Assembly (NCBI GenBank): GCA_964019695.1
Contig: OZ026518.1
Span: 83,323,950 to 83,387,949 of the forward strand
Source of the DNA: Loripinus fragilis
Taxonomy: Eukaryota > Mollusca > Bivalvia > Lucinida > Lucinidae
Direction: 5' to 3'
Length of the DNA stretch: 64,000 bases
This document shows positions 55,296-64,000 of this stretch, piece by piece. Position numbers and translations under genes: made by a program. The notes under the pieces were generated by a model that ran no database searches, was not told the DNA's origin, and saw nothing but the letters and a program-made list of their open reading frames with translations. Positions within the stretch are counted from its first letter, which is position 1. The number at the start of each line of letters is the position of its first letter.

Positions 55296-56430
55296 ACCTG
55301 TGAGGTGTGTTCAACAATTAGAGCGCTTGGAGTGCTTTCTCTCTGCTCGAAAAGGCGCTTGCAAGCGCTCTTGATTTATTAAATTGATAGGCGTTTTGCC
55401 CGAAATTTGAAGATGGCTACCAAAACAATAATGGATTTCGTGAGGGACTATGCACGCTATATTTTCAGATTCTATTTTTGGAACAACGACGTATGTTTCT
55501 TTGTGTTGATATATGAAAAGGAACAATTTAAACAGAAGGTGGAAAGGGGTTTCCCTTTGCTTTTCAGCCATTGGCAAGGTTTTCATCCTCATCCATAAAT
55601 GCCTACCATTGGGCGTGGAAGAATAAACCATTGAAGTTGAAGTTGGGGGCGCTTGATTTATTTGTTACAGAGCGCAGCCATTTTGTGTAGAGCAAGCGCT
55701 CGCTATCGTTCAATAATGTAAAACGTTCGTGTTGAACTCGCCTCTGTTGTACACTACTGTAGTACAATTTAACAAGAAGCCATGGCCGAAAATAATCTGC
55801 AGAATTCGATCCCGGTACGAAAGTTAAAAACAACTGAATCGTCAATAATTCTTTCTAACTTCTCCTCAAATGATAGCAATCATTAGTTTTATTTACGTTC
55901 AAGTAAAAATTGAATTGATAAGCAGTTTACCACAGCAATATTAGCTACGATAACGAGCAGAAAACACTCACAGCGATCTTGATTCGCTCCATCATGAAAG
56001 GGGTAAGGGAAGTTACTCGCACATTCCGAAAAACGGTTATACTAAATACCACACGGTGCGCGAAAAATGATTATGTTTTCTTGTCCTTTGAAAAGAATTT
56101 CTCAACTGATTTGTGGCCAAGTAGGCTAGGTCAGATTCGGAATTTTTCGTCTGAAATTGGGGAAAATAGGCACTTTTTTGCATTGGGAATAGGGCCGAAT
56201 TCAAGCAAATTTAATTTAACCAAACTTGTGCATATGCCCTAGGAACCCATTAGGACAAGGGTGTCATTGGTCTTACCATCAAATTAAACATTTTTGACGA
56301 GACTGTGCAGATACACAGGCTCACTATGCCTTCACGTGTTGCCAATTTCGAGCTTCTAAGTTCTACAAGGGCGGCTCTACATTCGATCTTGCCACCATAC
56401 AACCAGCGGTCGGTAGAGTTAAATTTTCTA
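55296..56430. other. CpG-containing stretch with GAGCGCTT motifs, no gene identified
   Basis: AGAGCGCTTGG, GGCGCTTGCAAGCGCTC and GGCGCTTGATTTATT recur between 55320 and 55700, partly as inverted pairs. A GAAGATGGCTACC context at 55407 opens a 63-codon frame (MATKTIMDFVRDYARYI...) with no family I recognise. Confidence 0.35.
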
Positions 56431-56434
56431 CAAA

Positions 56435-56510
56435 AAATAGCAAGTGAGTATGATCAGGAAATGCCACAATCACAAACTGCAGACAAATCCGTGGCAAAGT
56501 TTTATATGTT
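56435..56510 (-). mobile_element. P2 3' fragment
   Basis: GCAAGTGAGTATGATCAGGA, AATGCCACAATCACAAACTG, CAGACAAATCCGTGGC match 14180-14240. Confidence 0.7.
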
Positions 56511-57334
56511 AAAAATACAAGTGGTGAATAGATTATAACGCCAGATTTTAGCCTCATGCACCCGCCCTGGTCGCGCACATGTGTGCGCCAGTACATGTGC
56601 GCGAGTTCACACACGCATGGCTGTTCATAAAAAATCTTTGTTTTCTTCTAATAGTCTGATAATTACTATCAGAAATTCAAATCAACTTACCAACTGTATC
56701 CGTCAAAGCGTAGTCAATTCCTGAATATTCCACCAAATTATAAAGCCATGATCGCCCTCTTTAGATGTTTCCGCATAACAATCTCTTGGAAAGCAAAAGT
56801 TAAAATGGCGTACTGTAGTGACAATCATTCAAATTTCATCATTTAAACTTTACACGTTAGTTCGTTTCTCCGAAGAGGCACCAGGCAGGAAAACTACATG
56901 TCATGTTTAGCAGTCAAAAGCAGCTTTCCCTTTATTATCCCACTGTGTACCTATTCATTGAATTCTTCGACTATATCAGAGTGGCAATCGGTGGCGAAAA
57001 ATGCCATCGCTCTGATTTCAAACACAAATGGGTCAGACCATAGAACGTGTGTAGGACCCAGCTTCCAGTTAAGTTGCGCATATCAATGATGCTCCTCATT
57101 TACGTAAAGAATCTGTAAAATTCTTTAATAACAAATTAAGTATTATGAAACACAGCACAGTCCTTTATGTGCAAATGCGCAGACATCCGTTTTCAGTACG
57201 CAAAATATCCACCAGGGCTAAGCATCAGAGTTTCTTCTGCCGATGTGGCATGGCCACTTGAATACACGAAATTTAGAAGATAAGTTTCTCCAAAGCGGTC
57301 TAGTTAAAAAGAAATTGTGCGAAAAATCTTAATG

Positions 57335-57450
57335 TCTACTCTTTGTTTTGGGTGCTAAAAGAACCGTCTCACTAAGACGGTTCTTTTGAGTACAAAAAGA
57401 ACCGTCTCATTAAGACGGTTCTTTTGAGTACCACAGTTTATGATTTGGTG
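57335..57450. mobile_element. MITE A copy with duplicated hairpin
   Basis: Two successive hairpins, AAAAGAACCGTCTCACTAAG-ACGGTTCTTTTGAGTAC and AAAAGAACCGTCTCATTAAG-ACGGTTCTTTTGAGTAC, stand in tandem where other copies have one. The flanks TTTGTTTTGGGTGCT and ACAGTTTATGATTTGG match the family only loosely. Confidence 0.85.
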
Positions 57451-57922
57451 CATTTGAATAATGACACAGAAGACAAAGCGCAAAAACGTCGATACAACAC
57501 CATTACGTCGCATCGATGTTTATACATTGTTTTGTTGGATACGCACTCCTATCTAGAGATATGAAAGGCTCTTCATGTGACCGATGCCTTGTCAAATTTG
57601 CATCCAAATTCCAAGCCACCAGAGCACACCTTAGCCTTGACTGCATGTTTTTTAGGTTCGATCGTCCCTCGGATTGTCCTTTCTTTCTGCCTTCTTCTGG
57701 ACAAAGGTTCTAACCGTTTACGGACGGAAATATCTGTTTTTCTTATTTTTCAAAACATACATTGTCGGACCAGTATGTCATGAAAAGTTCCTGCTGTATT
57801 GAGCTTGAACGTGACTTTACTGACGTTTTTTGTGATACTTCAAACCGTGGCGACACCATTCTGCAACCGGGTCGCGCGAAACGCACGCGGGCCTCAAAAT
57901 AAACACAAATAGTGCATGACCC

Positions 57923-57924
<2 letters not shown>

Positions 57925-57971
<47 letters not shown>
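57925..57971. repeat. (TC)n microsatellite
   Basis: About 23 TC units; the minus-strand Arg-Glu frame is an artefact. Confidence 0.97.
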
Positions 57972-57974
<3 letters not shown>

Positions 57975-58099
57975 GTGACTGGTCTTTGTAGAAATACTTC
58001 GTGCATCCTAGGACTGTTTTCTTCTAAAAATGCACTATATTATATAGATTGCAGATTTTAATCTGTGAATTTTATAGGACAGACATACAAACGTTCATC

Positions 58100-58504
58100 G
58101 ATACAAGGCAGATCCCACAATGTATCCTTACATTGTCGCCTGGGTCTTTGTTATATCGGCGGGTAGGAAAGGCCCAGGCGAGCCTGCGCATCCGCGCAGA
58201 CGCTTACCGTATGCACAAATTGTTACAATAGAGACCCAGAGGCAAGTCTGCTTTTTGTATGTGTGTAAACATGACGACTATTGCGCATATCGATGTATAT
58301 GAACTTGAAACTGACATGATCAACGTTGATATTCGCACGGTGCATGCATTTCGAAGCCTCACATGCGCTCTATATGAATTTGTGGGCGTGCAGACATATG
58401 CTAGCGAACTTCCAGATATATATGTGGGCATTATGCACAACGGGCCAAGATACGTTATCAGCTTAATGGGACAGACGGATGGCACTAAAACATTAAATTA
58501 TTAA
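58100..58504 (+). other. CpG-richer segment with a 78-codon open frame
   Basis: The frame from ATG 58271 to the stop at 58502 begins MTTIAHIDVYELETDMINVD and ends YVISLMGQTDGTKTLNY. Its composition looks protein-like and its CpG content is higher than the neighbourhood, but no domain is recognised. A 93-codon frame is open on the other strand over the same DNA. It may be part of an older gene fragment carried in the TIR segment. Weak. Confidence 0.25.
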
Positions 58505-58524
58505 TACCTTTGTCATCTTCTGAC

Positions 58525-58690
58525 AAACGTTGCAAACGGTTTGGTTTCAGTGTAGGACTATCAAAATGTTGGACCTAATCTGGCTCCAAACTGTTTGACA
58601 CTGACAGCAGTCCTGAAATAAGTTTTTTTTTCTTAGGAAAGACAAAAAGAACGTCAACAACCATATATGCAAAAAGGGCTCAGTTGATTT
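58525..58690. mobile_element. MITE family C copy
   Basis: GTTGCAAACGGTTTGGTTTC, CTGGCTCCAAACTGTTTGAC and CAGTCCTGAAATAAGTTTTT match the MITE C layout. Confidence 0.6.
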
Positions 58691-59098
58691 AGCCCCAAAG
58701 CTTAGTCTCTTCCCAACAACAAAATAACTAAGTCATTTGCCACCGATTTCCATTCCTAAAAATTCTAAGTTCTCTTTTTTCACCATTAAAGCTATTTGGT
58801 TTATTTTCTGAGTTCTTTTCCATCGATTTACCATCCAAAAAATTTACAAAGTTCGTTTTTTCCAGTCTTTGCCACTGAATATTCAGTCTTTGCCACTGAA
58901 TGCCACAAATTTTCACCACTACTGGTGGCAATTGATGGCAAAAAACAGTGGCAATTTGAGTTCTTCCATCATTTGCCATTACTTTCCATCAAATTCCACT
59001 ACTTGCCACCGTTTTTCATTAAATTTCATGGCATTGGATGGCATTTGGTGGCAAATCGATGGCAAATCGATGGAATCGATGGCACTTTTACAGAAGGG

Positions 59099-59660
59099 CA
59101 GTTGATGGATTTTGACCAAACTCACATATAGATACGTTGTTGGGAGGAGGGGAAAAGTTGATTAGATTTTAGTGACCTTGACCTAATTTTCAAGGTCACA
59201 CCGGTACTTTGAAATGTCCAAAATATGGTTTCTGTGCTTTTTCTTCAGAACCAGATGATGGATTTTGACTACATTTGCATAGAAACATTGTTGGGAGAAG
59301 GGGAAGAGTTAATTAGATTTTGGTGACCTTGACCTAATTTTCAAGGTCAAACCGGCACTTTGAAATGTCCAAAATATGGTTTCCGTGCTTTATCTTCTGA
59401 ACCAGTTGACGGATTTTGACCAAACTCACGTACAGATACATTGTTGGGAGGAGGGGGAAAGTTGATTAGATTTTAGTGACCTTGACCTAATTTTCAAGGT
59501 CACACCGGTATTTTGAAATGTCCAAAATATGGTTTCTGTGCTTTTTCTTCAGAACCAGTTGATGGATTTTGACTATATTTGCATAGATACATTGTTGGGG
59601 GAAGGGGAAGAGTTGATTAGATTTTGGTGACCTTGACCTTATTTTCAAGGTCCGAGAGCT
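59099..59660 (+). repeat. ~152-bp tandem repeat, right part of array
   Basis: Four more units, again alternating the two subtypes (ACCAAACTCAC at 59116 and 59420; ACTACATTTGCATAG or ACTATATTTGCATAG at 59267 and 59570). The first unit starts exactly where 52325 left off. Confidence 0.9.
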
Positions 59661-59934
59661 CTTTTCAATGTCAAATTTTGACCAAAATAGGGTTTTTGTA
59701 TGATATCTCTTTAAATTTTCGCAGGTGCAGGTGAACTAATTATTATACATTGTATAACACTGAAAACACTGCTTTAATTCGAAAATGTTTTTACAAAAAT
59801 TTTCATTTGGTGACCTATTGAATTAGTAGGAAGGTGACCATTTTGCCAGAATAGCTGTAAAAGAATTTCATTTAATTGTGCTTGATCATAATTCCTCTTG
59901 CTCAGAAACCACCACACATAAACCCACTCTGTGC

Positions 59935-60335
59935 ATGTTTTTATGTTGTCTGAGGATTTTTTAATTCAAAATTGAGGCTTCCAAAAATTATTTCAGGAAA
60001 ACTATATATAGTCAAACAGTTTGGATCTGGGTCCAAACTGGTTGCAAAGATTATTCTGTAGACGGCTAAATAGTTAATTGAAAGGGTTCTTTTGCTCTTT
60101 TTAATGGTAGATGTACTTCGGCCCTACTAATGCTCTCTGCTGATAACCTATGCAAACAGTTTGGATCCAGATCAGGCTCGACATAATGTCAAGCCTGATC
60201 TGGATCCAAACTGTTTGACACTCCACTCTGATGATATTCCTGAAATAGTTTTTCGAAAAAGTTGTCTTTGAAAAAAAAAATAGATGACAAAAAAAGCTTG
60301 CAAAATTACCAAGTAGGCAAAGAGTTAGGGCAATT
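59935..60335. mobile_element. MITE family C, two neighbouring copies
   Basis: The second (60130-60330) is a clear palindrome: TTTGGATCCAGATCAGGCTC, GACATAATGTC, AAGCCTGATCTGGATCCAAA. It is followed by TGATATTCCTGAAATAG. Confidence 0.75.
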
Positions 60336-60394
60336 TGTATTACAATAGACTTGTTATCTGATTGAAGCTTTGGGTCACAATTCAAACCCTACAG

Positions 60395-60725
60395 GGTGTG
60401 GAAATAGCAAAAAATGGCCATAAGGCCAAATTAAAAAAAATAAATTGTTTCTCAGGCCCTCCCTCAAAAATAAATTGTTTCTCAGGCCCTCCCTCATCTG
60501 TTTCAAAGGCTCCTTATCTAGCTGTCTTTTTTTCAGACTTGAATAAAGCAAAAAATGGCCTCATTTATTTTATTAATATTTAAAAAATAAATATCAACAT
60601 TTTTATACTTGAGCAAAAAAGGTGCCTCATTAGTTTTCGATGAAATAAAAAAAAAAGTGGCCTCATCTGTTTTTGGGGAATTAAAAAAATAAAAACCTGC
60701 CTGCCTCATCTGTTTTTCAAAAAAG
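60395..60725 (+). repeat. CTCAGGCCCTCCCTC short tandem and degenerate repeats
   Basis: AAATAAATTGTTTCTCAGGC, CCTCCCTCA occurs twice in direct succession (60437 and 60468). Degenerate versions (GTGGCCTCATCTGTTTTTGG; GCCTGAGAAACAC) follow up to 60735. Confidence 0.7.
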
Positions 60726-61321
60726 TGGCCTGAGAAACACTAGTTTATTCTTTTTAGCCTAACATACTTGTCCCAACGAACAGGTAATGCACAAAGAACT
60801 CAGCTTAGCCCTTACTTCATATTAATAATTAATTAAAAATGAAATACCTGTACAGAATTGCGATAACTTAGTATATACTTGTCCCATTTTAAGTAAATAG
60901 AAATTTTTAACTTGTCCTGAATGAAATGATCAGACAAGTCAGGCATGGTATTTCCACACCCCTGCCCTGGTTAAACAACATTTTTAATCCACACGATGAA
61001 TGCATATTGGTAATACAGCTGGGAATAATCATTTTATATAGCATTCTAGGCTCAAAATGAAGTCTCTGAGGACTAATTATAAGGAGTATGTGCCTTGATT
61101 AGGTCAAATACGGTAACTAATTTGCCTCATACAGGCATATATTTAAACTGCTTAGGGAGCTCTTGTTAGAAATTGATCTGTTGTATTACTCTATTCTTCC
61201 TGTTGGCTTGGTATTTCACAGAATAATTCCGGTTGTATTCAAAGTGATGATTAGTACAGCTTTAATTAAGCAAGATACAGAAATGACAATGGATCTCGGT
61301 CTCAGGCTTTCAGATAAGAGT

Positions 61322-61495
61322 GAAGAATCCAAAAAATCATTTTCCTTATTTCTTGACCAAACCATATGTTGTTGGTACTCAAAAGAACCGTCTCAATGAG
61401 ACGGTTCTTTTGAGCACCAAAAATATAGGTTAAGGTTATGGAAAAGAAAATAATCACAATTTTGTGTAAAACATTTTTGCTTATCCAGAAACAAC
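61322..61495. mobile_element. MITE A copy
   Basis: CATTTTCCTTATTTCTTGAC, GGTACTCAAAAGAACCGTCT, CAATGAGACGGTTCTTTTGA, GCACCAAAAATATAGGTTAA, TTTTGTGTAAAACATTTTTG. Confidence 0.88.
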
Positions 61496-61558
61496 AATGA
61501 TTCTCTGATTCCTCCTTGACAGCATTACTGGCGACACTCAATAGAAGTGTCTTATTCT

Positions 61559-61834
61559 CGGGAGCGCAGTGGCTCAGTGGTAGAGTGCTTGACTCGAGAC
61601 CGAGAGGCCGCGAGTTCAAGCCTCACCGGCCTCACTGTGATGTGTCCTTGGGCAAGAACATTAATCCTAGCTTAGTACTGGTTCAACCCAGGAAGACCCG
61701 TAATTTTATAACTGAAAGGTTGTTGATGGGATGTAATTTTGAATTTTAGTACTGGTTCAACCCAGGAAGACCCGTAATTTTATAACTGAAAGGTTGTTGA
61801 TGGGATGTAATTTTGAATCAAATCAAACAAACAA
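61559..61834 (+). mobile_element. SINE family S3 with 14-bp TSD and internal duplication
   Basis: A perfect 14-bp target duplication AAGTGTCTTATTCT flanks it (61545-61558 and 61835-61848). Box A is AGTGGCTCAGTGGTAGAGTG and box B GAGTTCAAGCC. The 74-bp segment 61673-61746 (TAGTACTGGTTCAACCCAGG … GATGTAATTTTGAATTT) is repeated at 61747-61820. It is the youngest-looking SINE in the window. Confidence 0.93.
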
Positions 61835-61892
61835 AAGTGTCTTATTCTATTGAGAACTTATTAGATAGTTTCTAGAGAAATAAGAATGTGAA

Positions 61893-62062
61893 GGAGCCGC
61901 TGTGGTGTAGTGGATAAACCTCTCAATCTCCTTGTAAACCAAGGGTCGCAGCTTCGATTCCTGGCTTCAACAGTCTGTCTGATGAGACTTTAAGCAGTGA
62001 CCAACAAATCTCCATATGACCGTAGCTGTTGGTGGGATGTTATACACAACAACAAATAAGAA
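61893..62062 (+). mobile_element. SINE, S4-like tail
   Basis: Head: GCTGTGGTGTAGTGGATAAA and box B-like TTCGATTCC. End: CATATGACCGTAGCTGTTGG and ACAACAACAAATAAG. The middle is shorter than in the other S4 copies. Confidence 0.75.
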
Positions 62063-62109
62063 ATGTGCCACAGTATGACTGATCACTAATAATCTACCCA
62101 ATCTGGCAG

Positions 62110-62190
62110 CGAGGTTATATTTTTTTTCTTCATAATTAACTCAACTGAGCATGAAATTTCGATTGCTCATAAAAGGTAATATACTGAGGG
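62110..62190. repeat. GAGCATGAAATTT repeat, copy 3
   Basis: GCGAGGTTATATTTTTTTTC, TTAACTCAACTGAGCATGAA, ATTTCGATTGCTCATAAAAG. Confidence 0.6.
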
Positions 62191-63185
62191 GCACTGACTA
62201 TGGAGTTACCTGCCCTTGAGCTTCTAAAAAATAGTTGCTTGGAGACTATCTGAAGTACATGTACATGTATTAACATATTGCTCAGTGTGGCCAAATGTTT
62301 TACTTCAGTGTAGGTAAAAATAGATCACCGTGACCTGTGTTTCATGTTTCAGTGATTTTGCCTTATACGAGGGGCATTTGGAATGTTCTTAGTGTGGTCT
62401 TTTATCTCTGCAACCGATTCACAAACCTTATCATGTTTGAAATCATTTTAAAGAGCTATGTTTCCTCTATGTTATGGCATAAATTCCCAGACACGAAAAA
62501 TATTATTGTGAATACATGTACTGTTTGAATACTGGAAAACGCAAAATTTCAGTGAAAAATCTAACATTTTCGGCAGATCATTAACAATAGTTCATGAAAT
62601 TAGATGATTTTGTACCAATTGGTAGGCCACAATCTGGTTCAATTGATGACCGAGTTGGATGTTTCTGATAACTTAATACTGGAACAGCAATACCAAAACC
62701 GTCTAGAAAGCAAAGCAATGGGCTATTTTTTTTTACTAAAAATCTCATGTCACAATTCACATATTTTGAAAATATATAACCGACAAAAGTTTAAAAATGC
62801 TGTGCGTTGGTATTTTTGTCAAGCACACTTTGTTTTCTTTTTATTGAAACCAAAACAAATTTTGTAAACCAGAACAAAGGGAAGATAACTTTTATAATCT
62901 TCCCATGAGGCAATGTGTTGACATTCTGGTTCATTTCAATTGAAAACAGTGGCAAACAAAAAAGTAAAAATACCTTGAGAGTAGAAATCAATCAATTTTG
63001 TGATGGTAAATGCGATAACATGAGAAGTTGTAAAATATCGACAAAATATGAGGGGTTAAGTTACCACCCACTTGAAAAGTGGGGGTAGTGTTATTAGGAA
63101 TAATTTTCTTGAATACAGAACTAAACAAGCAATACTTTTTGCATGACAAAATGATTTTTATGCATTGTTCTCTACAAATAAAGCA
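62191..63185. other. Unassigned AT-rich region
   Basis: No exon, SINE or palindrome that I can name. Short open frames have no motif. Confidence 0.45.
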
Positions 63186-63189
63186 AAGT

Positions 63190-63490
63190 AATAAGGTTGC
63201 AAAGATCAGGAATCGATACAATCAAGTACCACACCTGACCCAGGATACCAATGGGAAAGTGACAAACTCACAGAAGACACCACAAACGAGAGCCAAGAGG
63301 TCAGCCCTTTCCCAGCAGGTGACCACAAAGCACATATAAACAGACGCGCACAAAACATAGCAAACACAAGACAGAACAAAAACATAAAAGATCCACAAAA
63401 GAAGTACCGCCTTGGAACGGTCAGTAAAATATTTTACTGGAGGGCTTAAACCGGTTTAACGGCGCCAACCTCACCCTTAATTCAGATGTA
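63190..63490 (-). mobile_element. P1 retroelement 3' end, 5'-truncated
   Basis: Matches 19950-20242 almost exactly and stops at TTCAGATG, where the full copy continues toward the RT. Confidence 0.92.
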
Positions 63491-64000
63491 AAACATATAC
63501 TCAATAGGCATTTTTCATGCTCCTGTAGTGACACAATTTATAGTAAAAGTATAAAGGAAAAACGAAAAAAGTCCTATTTTTGAAAGTTTACCATTTCTCT
63601 ATGGACCAACATTTTCTGAATGTTAAGGTGTAAGTCATATTTTAATAAAAAATTAAGTTGGCACAAAATCATTAATTTGTCAAACCATGTAATAATGATC
63701 ATAAATAAGGTCCCCAATTTTCCCTCATTTTTTTACAAATATTTTGCTTAATATTTCAGTGTATAAACCCTACTTATTTTGAGCATGCACTGCATGTGCA
63801 CCCCCGAGTCTTTTTTCGACTCAAACCATCAAGTAGCTGTTGAATTCCAGTTTCCAAAAATGTATTATATGATTGCATTTTATCAAGGCATTGTGGAGTT
63901 ATGATGCCATGCTAAGAACTTTTCCAAATGCCCCTCGCATATTGATTTTATGTTTGTTTGTGTTGATGCTTATATCCCAGTCAACTGAAGATTATTGATA
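63491..64000. other. Unassigned AT-rich end of window
   Basis: Nothing recognised. No ArfGAP1 exon was seen here. Confidence 0.45.

Larger units (their letters stand above)
52326..59098. mobile_element. 6.8-kb TIR segment inserted in the tandem array
   Basis: Left end CCCTTCTGTAAAAGTGCCAT-CGATT and right end AATCG-ATGGCACTTTTACAGAAGGG are perfect 25-bp inverted repeats. Removing the segment and one CA rejoins GAACCA and GTTGATGG, the unbroken array unit, so CA (52324-52325, 59099-59100) may be a 2-bp duplication. Subterminal zones (52326-52800 and 58735-59098) are packed with TTTGCCATC, TGGTGGCA and GATGGAAAA words. The interior has no transposase that I recognise; it holds three MITE A copies, palindromes, a P2 fragment, a CT repeat and a CpG-rich part. 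Confidence 0.85.

Noticed and set aside
57743..58006. Arg-Glu repeat protein on the minus strand
   Set aside because: Translation of the TC microsatellite.
61302..61619. 105-codon minus-strand frame
   Set aside because: It runs across a MITE A hairpin and a SINE head; no protein family.

Overview
The window looks like animal nuclear DNA, most likely from a bivalve mollusc. The reasons are AT-rich sequence, a host gene split by long GT-AG introns, several tRNA-derived SINE families, LINE and Penelope-like (tentative) reverse-transcriptase debris, many small foldback elements, and the 'TTTAGCTCACC' repeat that I recall from mollusc genomes. The species is an inference. There are no bacterial operons, ribosome binding sites or CRISPR arrays.

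Only one convincing host gene is present: the 5' part of ArfGAP1 on the + strand, with seven coding exons between 26645 and 41800 (253 codons). They encode the complete C4 zinc-finger ArfGAP domain with its arginine finger, a linker, and the beginning of the first ALPS membrane-curvature motif. I did not find the C-terminal exons; they are either beyond 64000 or too short for me to recognise. A broken partial copy of exon 4 lies just upstream of the real exon 4.

Layout. 1-5 kb: plain AT-rich DNA with a 60-bp minisatellite (1.49-2.47 kb) and small palindromes. 5.2-10.4 kb: a mariner-like TIR element, a 1.9-kb TIR element carrying a nested hAT element and a nested SINE, another TIR element, and a 550-bp near-perfect palindrome. 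10.7-22.2 kb: a graveyard of minus-strand LINE fragments and two reverse-transcriptase families with YLDD catalytic motifs. 22.7-26.6 kb: SINEs, a TA microsatellite and retroelement 3' ends. 26.6-41.8 kb: ArfGAP1 exons, with introns full of nested transposons. 43-52 kb: TIR elements, including a 5.2-kb one with ~520-bp inverted repeats and a decayed coding region. 52.3-59.1 kb: a 6.8-kb segment with perfect 25-bp TIRs inserted into a ~152-bp tandem repeat. 59-64 kb: the rest of that array, SINEs and a retroelement 3' end.

The strongest result beyond the gene is a datable set of nested insertions. Two paralogous TIR elements (6669-8597 and 27323-28795) carry different secondary insertions, so each supplies the empty site for the other. 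One palindromic MITE family (about 15 copies, with an AAAAGAACCGTCTC hairpin) is spread through the gene and lies within about 15 bp of two of its 5' splice sites.
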